A DNA stretch of 64,000 bases from Brachycybe producta (Eukaryota; Arthropoda; Diplopoda; Playtdesmida; Andrognathidae), in assembly GCA_036925085.1 (NCBI GenBank), contig JAUPFP010000002.1, positions 12,429,607-12,493,606 of the forward strand. Direction: 5' to 3'. Shown here piece by piece: positions 11,136 through 22,418 of this stretch. Numbering within the stretch: position 1 is the first letter of the stretch; each line of letters starts with the position of its first letter. The notes below the pieces were generated by a model that did no database searches, had not been told where the DNA came from, and saw nothing but the letters and a program-made list of their open reading frames with translations. A program made the position numbers and the translations under genes.

Positions 11136-13175
11136 ATACTGAGGCTACATGCAATTCCTCATTTGCATAATAATAATATCAATAAAGACAAAATATATTT
11201 CAAAAGTGGCTTCTTTCCCTGTGTTTGTATTTAGGTCGTGAGCAAACCCAAAGTCACACCTTATACCAAATAATAATAAGAGGAGTTCTTATTTGTTGTT
11301 GTGACCAATTTTCACGAAAATAATAAACCAAACTCACTTTCTCAAATACGACAACGACGACCCACATTATTTATTTGTTCATATATTTTCAGGTGAAACT
11401 ATATTTCAAGTGTAGACACTTTTTTTTAAAACTAAAAGACAAGATAATTTCAATGAGTGAAATAAGATTTTTAACCAATGTTAGAAAAGAGGAGACCCCC
11501 CCCCCTCCTCCACCTACTATTTCAGGCTGAAATGTCCGCATTCTCGAACTCAAAATCTACTAACTTAGAAAATATTTCATTAGAAATTTAAAAAAATAAC
11601 AAGAACCTATATTTCAAAATACAACATTCAATTTTTACTAGAATTATTGTGGAAATTATAACAGCTCATTATAAAAATCGGACAAGGGCCAAGGGTAATC
11701 CAAAAAAACGAACTCACCTTTTCAACATTTTCTTTATTTTCGGATTGTCCACAATTATTGACCAAAAAAAAACTCCACGGAGGTATAAAAGAAGAGGACC
11801 CACGAAAAATAAAAACCCTTCTAACTTTAATATGTCAAACCCTTTTATACCAAGAGGTTAAGGCTCTAAGAACAATGGGTTCAACCAATGGTCATCCATC
11901 CACCTTTAGGGCAAATTTACCTCTCTTGCCCTTAACCCCCCCACCCCTACCTCTACCTATAAATCTCACCCTTAACCCTCAACATTCATATCTAATTTTA
12001 ATATCCTTTTTTATATTTTTAATTCAGAAATTTTTTAATTAATTAGAACTTTCAGTAACTTTTGTTGCTTTTTTTTTCTCTCTCTTTTTAAATTATCAAA
12101 TTTAGGATTGTTTTTTTTTTAAATATTTCTGATAACTTTCCAGTAAAGATAGGCCTAATTCTGTATATATATATATTGGGTCAGTGGTCCATTGACCTTT
12201 TTTTTTTGCAGTTGAAAGGACGTCCAAAGACTGGAATGGATGGCGACAATCTTTTAAGCACCTTCTTCAAGAAAATGCCAACTAGGGCCAAAATGTGCCC
12301 TCCCCCCATTCTTTCACCTATTTCAATAGACCTAAACCAATCAAATGAATTTCTTTTTTTAAAAATAAGGCCCACACATACAAAGTGATCTTAAAAAAAG
12401 GGTTAAATTTGTCAATGAATGAATGGCTCCAATGGCCATTTGAAAAAGGACCACCCAAAATTTGCTAACAAATATATTTCATTTTGAAATCATTTCTTCT
12501 TCGTCTTCTTCTTGAATTTAAAAATACATCTTATGTAAAGAAATCAATTCTATTTTCTTTTGTGTAAACTGGTTCCAGGAAATGAATTTTGATTTCAATA
12601 TTTAACAACTAAAAAAAATATAACACAACAAACACAAAACAGACCGGTTACAATTAAAAAAAAACACTTTATTTAAAAATAAAATCCGTTACTGAATTCA
12701 TTTGTGGCGTTTACTTTGTGTCTTCTTGCAAAAATTGCAAACTCATTTCATACCGAATGGATCAGAAAGCGATAATCAAATTGAAAACATACATTATTTG
12801 GAAAACTCAAAATTCAATCAAAATGCTCTTTCTGAAACAAAAGCAACTTTGAACTTGCATTTTAATAAACAAACAAAAAGCTTTCAAAATCGTTCATTTT
12901 TTAAAAAAATATTATAAAAATGTATCATTTCTGTCACACCCTGTATAATGACTTGTGTATTTTCTACAATGGAAACAATTTTCTTATTCAAATTTGCATT
13001 TTTTTTTAATAAATAGAGGTAACTCAACTCCATTAGCGATGCTGAGTGAGCTTTAATTACATAGCCTCTCTTCAAGGTTCTCTTTATACCTTTTACTCCC
13101 TCCCTCCCTCCCTTTTACTGGCCCATTTTAAAGCTGGGTGCACATTGAGATGCAGAAAGACAGTTTAAGTGTAAG
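11136..13175. other. A+T-rich spacer, no gene seen
   Basis: Low-complexity A+T-rich DNA with a C-rich run near 11497-11510 and several C-rich/poly-A patches. Reading frames are short and compositionally biased. Nothing coding, repeated or structured enough to name. Confidence 0.55.
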
Positions 13176-13445
13176 ATGGCAGCGGATGACCGATGGATTC
13201 CTGAAGAGGATGAGATTCCTCAGAAAGGTGGTCACCACCTGCTTTTGGATGGTCTCGTCGCTATGAGGTTCTTTTACTTCCATTGTCCCTATGGTGCCTG
13301 CCTTAATGCAGATGAGATGATGCATAAAATTGCACATATCGTTACATGGGAAAGGACAGGTACACTACATGGCCAGACAGCTGCACCAGACAGTATTCGA
13401 GACACAGTTTTTTTGTTAAAGGTGTTGGCTGTGTCGGGTATTTGA
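13176..13445 (+). CDS. Small ORF of unknown status (89 aa)
   Basis: Opens AAG ATG GCA GCG, a good initiation context that also resembles a YY1 site. The product starts MAADDRWIPEEDEIPQKGGH. G+C content is higher than the flanks, which suggests an exon or a decayed transposon gene, but a second frame over 13131-13270 is also open and no family is recognised. It could be the remnant of a mobile element. Confidence 0.2.
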   Translation: MAADDRWIPEEDEIPQKGGHHLLLDGLVAMRFFYFHCPYGACLNADEMMHKIAHIVTWERTGTLHGQTAAPDSIRDTVFLLKVLAVSGI

Positions 13446-13472
13446 TAAGACACAGCTAAATCAAATTATTAT

Positions 13473-13876
13473 TATATATATAATATCCCAGGTCTGTGTG
13501 TGTGTGTGTGTGTGTGTAGTAACAAAACCATTGAAGCACGTCGGAATTTATATAAATTTGAATAAATGAACCGTTTTTTTTTCTTCTCAAGGTCAACTAT
13601 ATGTTGAACTCTCCCTTTGGAAAGTGTAGAAGGGTGGGAGAGAGAGAAAAGTGGGAGGGGGTTAGGGGAAGAGGTTGGAAAGTGTAGAAGGGGAGAGAGA
13701 AAAGTGGGAGGGGTGAAGGGAAAAGGTTGGAAAGTGTAGAAGGGGAGAGAGAGAGAAAAGTGGGAGGGGGTGACTGAAATTGAAATGAAAGGAGTAAAAA
13801 AGGAAAAAACGACGTGCATGCGCACAATTGCCTGTGAATTTTGCTCCTGTCATTTATGACGGGTTACCCCACTAGT
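13473..13876. repeat. Microsatellite-bearing repeat block, unit A
   Basis: Starts TATATAATATCCCAGGTCTG, then (TG)n, a spacer, three tandem copies of a roughly 55-62-bp GA-rich unit (GGAAAGTGTAGAAGGG..., about 13618-13775), and ends CATTTATGACGGGTTACCCC before ACTAGT. The whole layout recurs in unit B immediately downstream. Confidence 0.75.
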
Positions 13877-13895
13877 ATATATATAATATCCCAGA

Positions 13896-13944
<49 letters not shown>

Positions 13945-14454
13945 ACTAACGCTGTGTCGGAATTTATATAAATTTAAATAAAAGAAATGAACAGCTTTTT
14001 TTTTCTCAAGGTCAACTATATGTTGCACCCTTCCCACCCAAGAACCTCATGATATTAAATTGGAGATTGGAAAAGGTTGGAAAGTGTAGAGGGGGAGAGA
14101 AATTTGGAGGGGGGGAAAGTGGGAGGGGGTGGCTGAAATTGAAATGAAAGGAGTAAAAAAAGGAACAAACGACGTGCATGAGCACACCAGAGAAAATGAA
14201 AAGCTCATTTTCTGTTTCAAATATGAAAAAGGGGAGGGGAGAATAGTAGCAAAATTAAACTAGAATTTATCACAGGCAATTGTGCCCAGCATTAGAATTT
14301 CTTTTACTCCGACCTTTTATGAACGTCATCAATTTCTAATTGGTTTGTTACTTGGTGTGACGTCATAAAAGGGCGGAGGAAAAGAAATTCTAAGGCAGGA
14401 CACAATTGCCTGTGAATTTGGCACCCGTCATTTATGACGGGTTACCCCACTAGT
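13874..14454. repeat. Microsatellite-bearing repeat block, unit B
   Basis: Same order as unit A: TATAATATCCCAGATCTG, (TG)n at about 13898-13942, one GA-rich unit, GACGTGCATGAGCACA, and the GACGGGTTACCCCACTAGT end. It contains a hairpin insertion (14271-14415) that unit A lacks. Confidence 0.75.
14271..14415. mobile_element. Hairpin MITE with CAGGCAATTGTG ends inside repeat unit B
   Basis: Left end CAGGCAATTGTGCCCAGCAT then TTAGAATTTCTTTTACTCCG; right end CGGAGGAAAAGAAATTCTAA then GGACACAATTGCCTG. A TGACGTCA octamer lies inside (14358-14365). The ends resemble those of the element at 62811-63017. Confidence 0.65.
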
Positions 14455-16435
14455 TCAACCATAATTAAGAATGTCCTGAGAAAAACGAGCAGCTCAAGAG
14501 CACTCTTCACGCAAGACATGCGCAGAACATACAGTATCTCTCAATGTGCCACACTGATCCTGACCTGCACTGTCCTGTCCTGTCTGTGACAGCCTGGCCT
14601 GCACTGTGCCTGTGTCTGGCCTTGTTATATCTGTCAAAACCATGTAATATGTTTAAAGTGTTATGTTTGCTGAAAGATGAAAGTCGAGGTGGCGCCATCT
14701 ATCGACACCATTCAGCTATGGAATATATTGCCCCATAGAAAGAGCTCTGAGAAATATGTGTGGCCCCCTCCCTCTCTTTTGAGGACACACTATTATAGGT
14801 AGTTTGAAAAATGACTCAACTTTAAAAGTTTATTTTGAAATATATCAAAAACATGAAAATACTATTTTGTGATTTGAGCTACCTGTTCTAGTTTCTAACA
14901 TACTTTCAATTTCTCTTTATTGTTGCTGCTGTTCTGAAAGTGCAGAATAATAATAATAATAATAACCAAAAGGCAGTTCTAGTTCATAATGAAATACCCT
15001 TTACAATTAACAATTAAAAACTTGGTGTTGCACTAACAACTTAATTTTCATCAGTTTGCATTTTCTGTTTGTTCTTTCTATCAAATGATTAATTTGTACA
15101 TCAGAATGTGGTTCGCCACAAACATTTGCCCTGAATTTAACAAACCTGAATAAAACAAACAAAACTTAAAACAGAATCTTAAGAGTCTACAGTGAAAAAA
15201 AAACTTACAAAAATCTTCGCATGTAGGCGCTTCTGTAGCTGTGACGTCAACATGTGGCAAAAAAATACACTTTTGATACACATTGATACACATTTGATAC
15301 ACTTTTGTCCGCCATTTTCTCTCTTATCGATGGATAAAAGTGGCTATATTTTAATAATGACTCTTTTTTGGGTAAATATGCACTACTGAAAAAAGGAAGA
15401 ACAACTTTTGATCTACAATGGTGAGTAATTTGAGTCGTATACAATTAGTGGTCAAATTTTAGGGTATCATGAAACTTATGGTTAGTGGGAAATTCAGATC
15501 CTATAAAATGTATAAACGGAGGAGCGTTTGTCGCCTATAGGATTTAACATGAGCTAAAAAAATACGAGATTTTAAAATGAAATTAAAAATAGAAAAACTA
15601 ATTATAAACTTGTACCAACGTATCACTAGATGAGCAATATTGTTATGTACATATTGCAATTTGAATTTTGAAAATAACAATTTTCGTTGCAGAAAACAAA
15701 ACATTTGCCTGAACCATGTATTTTTTAAAATAGGAATTTCTCTTTCTCATTGGTTTCAATGGCTTAGCTGTGGAGCGCCACTAAACGGCGAAAAGTGGAA
15801 CTATAATTGTCATCTGCTAATATTCAAAATGGCGTCACACATATAGGCTCTTAAATAATTTAAAATCTTCCTTTGTTGCTTTGCTTGCTACTCATTTTTA
15901 TTTAAATAAATAAAAAACTTGCTTTGTAAGTTTATGAATTTTTCATAATTTATTGTGTTTCAGAATAAATAATTCGACCAACATTTTTGTAAAATTTAAT
16001 TAGCAATTACAGTTCCAACTTCCAATTAACTATATGGGACTATAATTAATTAATACATTTTATAATTACATATTATGTAAATAAAAGGTTGGAAGAAAGT
16101 TTGACTAAAAGCTCCCCCAAGTGTTGAATTAATGCAACTAAAATACCCCCCATTTTTTTCATAAATGGAGTGCTTATTATTGTCAGGTATCGCCGCTCTG
16201 GTGAGAATTTTTACAACTAACTAATTATCACCAGAAGCAATATTTTATTTTAAAATATTATACAAGTAGGTCGCTCATCTTTTAGTTATTTTTTTTTAAA
16301 AAATTAACTAAATGGGGATTCGGTCAGTGTATTGCACTTGAAAAACGAGTTGAACAACACCCGCCCCTCCCTCCCTCTGGTGGACGTGAGGGTCATTACA
16401 AAAACAGATGGCATCTCCAAAATTTAACATGATTT
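14455..16435. other. Spacer without a supported gene
   Basis: Contains a TG/CCTGT-rich patch at about 14555-14630, a right-half CTAG foldback element (14815-14935), a TGACGTCA octamer at 15242-15249 and otherwise A+T-rich DNA. The ORFs here are short and lack splice or family support. Confidence 0.5.
14815..14935. mobile_element. CTAG-foldback MITE, copy 8, right half
   Basis: AAAAGTTTATTTTGAAATAT, ACATGAAAATACTATTTTG, GAGCTACCTGTTCTAGTTTC and CTTTCAATTTCTC in the order of other right arms; no left arm. Confidence 0.7.
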
Positions 16436-16439
16436 ATTA

Positions 16440-16790
16440 TTGAATGAACAGCTTCATTTTAAAAACTTTTGATTATTCTACTTTTCAGAGGAGAAACTTG
16501 AAAAAGTTTTTAGAAAATGGGAAGAACATCTTTCAAAATAAACTTTTTTTATTGTAGGCCTAGTTAAAATTTAAAGAAAATATAGTCTATTTGAAAGTTG
16601 GGTCATTTTTTTTTATACTCACATAAAAAGTTTATTTTGAAAGATTACCCAAACATGAAAATATACCAGTGTGTAAGTGATTGAGCTCGACCCTTCTAGT
16701 TTTTAAAACATACTCAAGTTTTTTTTTAATTTTACACCTGGAAGACAGAATATAACCAAGAGTTCGTTTACAGCTTTAAAAACCACTTTG
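16440..16790. mobile_element. CTAG-foldback MITE, copy 9
   Basis: Left outer arm TTTTGATTATTCTACTTTTC and GAGAAACTTGAAAAAG; inner ATCTTTCAAAATAAACTTTT; right CCCTTCTAGTTTTTAAAACA; right outer arm GTTTACAGCTTTAAAAACCA. Confidence 0.75.
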
Positions 16791-17871
16791 TATAATTAAA
16801 TTGAATTTATTTCAAAATAGTTCAGGTTGACCAAACATTTTCTATTTTGAAGAGGGTCTCAAAGAGCTCTCTAACCACCACAAAGGGCACTTTTCAAAAG
16901 GGACACATTCCAAGAGGATTTTAATTTCCTAAAATGACCAAACAAGGCGGAGAGTAAGAGGGGCTTCACATTATTTCTACAAAATTAAATACAATTGTAA
17001 ATATTGCAATTGAAAACGGTGTTTATTCATTTTGAAAGATAATAAATATATTTTCTTCTGTTTAAAAGTTGTTTGTAAACTATTTGGCTCACGACACAAA
17101 TAATCTCCTCCTGAAATTTAGGCCTACAATTTATACAATCTAATAACACTCTTGTGGGATTGCATTTTAATTATAAATTGCTTTTTGCCTTCAGGTGTAG
17201 GCGTGTACCCCCCTCCCCCCTCCCCCACCTCTATTTTGGTCCCCCCCCCCAACCTCCCCTTTAGTGAAATACCTTTTAATTTTAAACAATCTCTCAAAAC
17301 TCACTTCTCAGAAGTTTCTAAAGCGGATCACTTTTGAAAAAAAATAATAATAACACATTATGTCACATGAATTTCTTTAAAATTGAAATGAAATGAAAAA
17401 AAAAAAAAAGATTACGGCCGCCTATTATTTAGACTTTTAAATAATGGAGAAAATATTTAGTTCAGATTCGTCATTCAAATGAAAACGTTTCCAAATCGAG
17501 TTCAAAACTTTCAAAGTAAAACACACAAAATGGCCTCTGAATCACAATTATTATCACATTTAAAAGAGACTTAAATCTCCCCCCCAACACTGAGAATGTT
17601 GTGACTCAAAATGGAAAGAAAACTTCATCATTAATAATAACAATGGGCTATGACTAAATCTCACAGTTGATTTTCAATGAAAAATTTAAAGTCCCGGATC
17701 AAACTGAGGCTCAAATAGAACTTAAAACATGGTGACCTTCAACTTAACCTTTCATTAAATCGCCTGCACCCATTGCAACACAGGAAGTGAAGATACTTTT
17801 GTCTTGAAGACCAAAAATAATAAAGAGTTTTCTTGTTAAAAATCCTCTCAAGCTTATAATTTGTCTCTTGG

Positions 17872-18048
17872 GCCTTGTTTCCTGTGCATTGGGGGTGAAA
17901 TTTTGAACTTTTTGGAAATTTCAACTGGTGAAAAATAGGACAACCCTGTCTATTCACTATCATAGGCGGGCGACACGTTTCTTCTATTTTTCACCAGTTG
18001 AAATTTTCAAAAAGTTCAAAATTTTCACCTCAATGCAGGAAACAAGGC
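17872..18048. mobile_element. 177-bp hairpin MITE with approx. 65-bp arms
   Basis: Left arm (17872-17938) begins GCCTTGTTTCCTGTGCATTG and ends GGTGAAAAATAG. Right arm (17984-18048) is its near-perfect reverse complement, starting CTATTTTTCACCAGTTGAAA. The 45-nt loop is unpaired. Single copy in this window. Confidence 0.75.
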
Positions 18049-18539
18049 TTTAAGGGGACTTTTCTGGGGTCAGTTGAGCCCTCGATCCTGACTGACGCCT
18101 TATTCCGATCAGGCAATAAACAAATACATCCAAAAGAGGCAATCAATATGTGTATTTTAGGCAATGCCGCCGGAAATATTAGAATTTAAATTAAAACATT
18201 GTAATTATTTCAATAACTGATAATGTTCGATAGACAAGAGTGAGTGAGTGGTTCAGGTGGTCAATGGTCAGTTTTCTGTTTTAATTTGATGGAAATGGGT
18301 GTGTCCCTTTCTTTTCTTAGCAATTACACTTGTAATCACTTAAAACAATTATTCCTATTAAGAATATATCAGTAAAAAGTCATTGATTTGTCCATCGCTC
18401 TCTCTAAAGTTATGGTCAGTTGGTGTTTGACCATTAGTGACCATTATATGGCAGTACTATAATAAACATATAGCACACATTTCAGATTACCGGTATAATG
18501 TTTCTAAAGTGGAAACGGGGCCTCTCGAACTCTTGGATT

Positions 18540-18865
18540 ATAACCTGTCTGTCTTTCAGGTGCATAATAAATAAAGAAAAATTTAAAGGAATTTTAGAAA
18601 CTAGAAGGGTAGCTCAATCATGTTGATATTTTTCAGAATCAACTTTTTAAAGAGAAAAATTCGAAAATATTGTCTGCTCAAAGTTAAATCAAATAAAACA
18701 AACTGACATTAAAAGCTTAATTTTTACATCAAAATACCCAACTACTCCTTCTAGTTTTTTTTAAAAAAAAAACACTTTCAAGTTTCTCTTAATTTTGTGT
18801 TCATGAGAAGAAGAAAAAATAACCAGAATTTGAGGGGCGTTTACACTTTTAAAACCACTTTTAAA
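18540..18865. mobile_element. CTAG-foldback MITE, copy 10
   Basis: Left arm AATTTTAGAAACTAGAAGGG with TAGCTCAATCATGTTGATAT; right arm CTTCTAGTTTTTTTTAAAAA then AACACTTTCAAGTTTCTCTT; right outer arm GAGGGGCGTTTACACTTTTA, AAACCAC. One of the best full-length copies. Confidence 0.85.
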
Positions 18866-21301
18866 CAAACAAAACTGTCAATTAACCACACAACCAATGT
18901 AACATTTTATAATTTAACCTACATCTTTCAAAATATACGAAAATGCTAAAGACACAGACTGATTGTACAAAACAATCATTGACAAATGTCACACACACTC
19001 TGTGTGTGTCTCTCTCTCATACAAATTATTAATATTTATTATCTGTCCTCCGTGTTATATATATTATTATTATTAAAACACCTTTGAAAAACTACTTTCA
19101 AAATGAAAACAGATTGAAAAAAAGAACAAATAGGAGCTCAATTGAGCAGATTTTTACAACAAAATCAAAAGTAACCCCCCACCCACCCCCAAAATATAAA
19201 AAGAGGGTCACTTTTGCTCATGGTGGGCCCCCCTCTCCCTAAACCCCAATTTTAATATAAAAAAATTCCTAAAGTGGACACAACAACAATGAATTGAGTA
19301 AACGAGTCATAAGACTGAACAATTTAGTCAGTCAGTGCCTGCCTGAATGAGGCAAGCCCCACTTTTTGTTCTTGTTGGAATGTTTTGATGGCCCACTTGG
19401 CCCGTCCTATTAATATTACATAAGATTCTAGCATTTTAACCTGAGAAGAACCTTTAACCAACACTTACAGCATTTCATTAACACTAATTACTTATTCAAT
19501 GTGTATTATTATACCTTAACATATCCCAATAACAACCACACTCAAGCCTAATTTGATACGACTCAAGTGGCAAGTGCCAAGTAGCAATACTACCGTCCTA
19601 CTCCTAAAAAACTGCCACTGGCTTGAAAACTTACCAAAACTCTTGCTCAAACTCGCTCGAATTAATTAAGTTTGCTCCAACCTTACTTGAACTTAGCAAA
19701 AACTTGCTCAAATTGACTCAAATTTGTGGAAACTCAAAACTCACCCAGGGTAAGTTAGGGGGGATCCAAGAACAAGGCGAGTTAAAAGCCTCGGCCCCCT
19801 GGGGCACAAACGTTTTAAGGCTTCAAAGGTTTCATCTAGCATTTAATATTTAAATGCATTTTTTTAGATGTAGACTAGGAGGGTAATTCGGGTATTAAAT
19901 GAATTGAAACAACTTTTTCTCTCCCCCCCCACCTCAGCCCCAAACTCTACTAAATTACAAAAAAACAAAAATACGAAGAATGAAAGAAAAGTAGCCATAG
20001 TGAGTGAGTGAGTGGTGTTTGACCTGTTTGTGAGGCATTTTCAGGAGGATTTCAAAGTAGAATTCACTTAGCCTGGCACGAGAGGGCGTGTCAACTATTT
20101 TAAGTTAAAATGGCAACCTCCTTTTATGAAAAAACTGCAACATGAATCAAATGTGGAATAAAATGAATTTAAAAAAAAAATGCAGTTTGCACCTGAGAAA
20201 ATTTTACCTGTAGAAACAAGAAATCGAAATCTTCCGCTATTAATTTATTAAATATTAAACAGAAATAAATTAATTAATATGTTTAGAGAGAAATAGAGAA
20301 TCCATTAAAATCACTGACATTTATGCAAATTAGCCTTTAACAACAAACACAATGGATGCATTCAAATTCAACCTTGCCATTCCATTATTTTTTAATATAA
20401 AAAACATTATTTAAAATTGTACAAATTGTACAATAATAATAAAAAGAGAACTTTCTTCTCCCCTACCCCCCACACCTCCACCCCTCCCCACCCTAAACCT
20501 CCTCTCCATAACACACAATGTATAAACCACCACCCATGGATATATAGTTTCATAAAAATATGAACAATAATTATTAAAAGTGCAGATAACAAAAAAAAAC
20601 TTAAAACAAAAGAAATATTATTAATGTAGTCACAAACTAGTTTAAAAAAATCAATTGTTTTCTTCATTCTATCTATCTCTCTATCTAACACAATTGACGT
20701 TTAAACGAATACTTAGTGAAGGGAAAAAAATGTTGAAAATTCCTGCTAATTATGAACTGAAACGCTAATTAGGGAAACACCTTCTCTCTTTCTCACTTTA
20801 TCAAGGAACAATTGCAACTAATGGTAAGGGGCTACTTGGTCCGATTATAAGAGAGAAGGAGGGGGCCCACGCCCCACTTTCTTCTTCCTTATGTCAGAGG
20901 GCAAAATAAAGAAGAAACAAAAGAGAAAAATTTAAATTCAATTTTTACATTGTTTTCAATTTGACTGACATTTCATTGAATTAATAATATATATGGATCT
21001 AAAAAAATTGCATAATAATAAATAGAATTTTCATTGTTTTCAACTGTGAGTGAGGCTAACTTTAAGCCTATCTTCATCTATATTATTATCATAATTCATC
21101 ATCATTTTTTTCTTGTGCCACTTTTTTATTTTTATAAAACTTGAAATTCTGTCTACCAGAGAAACAAAACTATAATAAGTCACTGGAGATCGGATTTGTA
21201 TGCGATATATCATGCATATGTTTCTCAATCTGTGGCCCAATTGAGCCAATTGTCAACTAACAATCAACCAACAATTAAATGGTTTTCTTTTCTCTCAATT
21301 A
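18866..21301. other. Spacer without a supported gene
   Basis: A+T-rich DNA with (AT)/(ATT) patches, C-rich runs near 19177 and 19924, and a stretch around 19620-19760 where CTTGCTCAAACT-like words recur imperfectly. No convincing ORF or RNA gene. Confidence 0.5.
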
Positions 21302-21415
21302 AAAGCACTGTTTAGAGGCTAGAACTTTCTAGTTTTGGCAACTGATAGTAACCAGACATTTAGCCTCTAACGAGCCTTTTTGCTTAAAAAAAAAGCATAA
21401 TTGTAGTTGCTCTAG
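21302..21415. mobile_element. TTAGAGGCTAG hairpin MITE, copy 1
   Basis: TTTAGAGGCTAGAACTTTC on the left, TTTAGCCTCTAACGAGCC on the right, then a poly-A patch and GCATAATTG. Related hairpins lie at 25078-25235, 38845-39020, 46798-46920 and 49800-49915. Confidence 0.6.
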
Positions 21416-21707
21416 AAATGATGGTAATTTGCACTGATTACACTTCATAATTGGTGGCACTTGGGCCACAAATTGACAAAACATTTTCTTGAAATTTCAT
21501 AAAAATCCGAGTCCTAATAATTAATAATTTTATCATGTAGATAAAAATCAATAACAGTAAAAAAAATAACTGAACCCACTGGTCCACCGGACCCAGTGAC
21601 CCACCACCACTGAAATCTGCTACTGGCCAAATATTTTGCTTCATCATCAACTTAACTTACATCATTTGCATAAATTGCTATATCTTATAAGAACAAACAA
21701 AAAATCA

Positions 21708-21985
21708 AATTTTTTTTAGAAACTAGAATAGTACACATATTATACTAAAAGTAATTTATTTCATGGTGATTAATTAATAACCAAATGGTGAAAATAAACA
21801 TCTTATGTTAGTTTCTGAACATAAATTTGACTATACTCACTTCAACTACTATTCTAGTTTATAAAATACTATACTATTCATTTCTTAAATGATTGAGCTA
21901 GCAGGCCCTTCTAGTTTCTAAAACACTTTCAAAGTTTCGTTTAATTTTGACAGGAATAATCAAGAATTTGAGGGAGGCGGGAGGG
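21708..21985. mobile_element. CTAG-foldback MITE, copy 11
   Basis: TTTTTTTTAGAAACTAGAAT on the left; GATTGAGCTAGCAGGCCCTT, CTAGTTTCTAAAACACTTTC and AATAATCAAGAATTTGAGG on the right. The middle is rearranged. Confidence 0.75.
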
Positions 21986-22215
21986 GGTTGGGCGTTTACA
22001 CTAAAAATTAACTTAAAAGTTGCATCTAAAACATTTACATAAATTATGCAAATGAAATGGTTGATATTAGCACCTTAATGTCGTCCATTTACTGATAACA
22101 AAATGAATAATGATTGTCCATCGTTATGTCCACATCAATGGTTTCTCGTTTTTTTTTTATCATTTTCAACTTAAAAATTGCAGAAAAGATAATAACTATA
22201 TTATACAGTCGCCAC

Positions 22216-22418
22216 ACACTGTTACTTAAAGCTGATGACGTCAGAGGGGCTAACCAAAAAGTTACTTTTATGTCATTTCAACTGATTATAAAAATAATCC
22301 AAGAAACAATTTTAATATTGAACAACTATTGAGAACTTTTACTGTTATCCTTTTTTTGATATACAAGTCTAAATGTTTAGACAACCCCTCTGACGTCATA
22401 AGCTTCCAGTTACAGTGA
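22216..22418. mobile_element. Hairpin MITE carrying a TGACGTCA octamer in each arm, copy 1
   Basis: CACTGTTACTTAAAGCTGAT, TGACGTCAGAGGGG on the left (octamer 22236-22243); CCCCTCTGACGTCATAAGCT, CCAGTTACAGTG on the right (octamer 22391-22398). No coding capacity. Confidence 0.7.

Noticed and set aside
14507-14738. Overlapping 63-64-codon ORFs with Cys-rich products
   Set aside because: They follow a TG/CCTGT low-complexity patch; no splice sites or family support.
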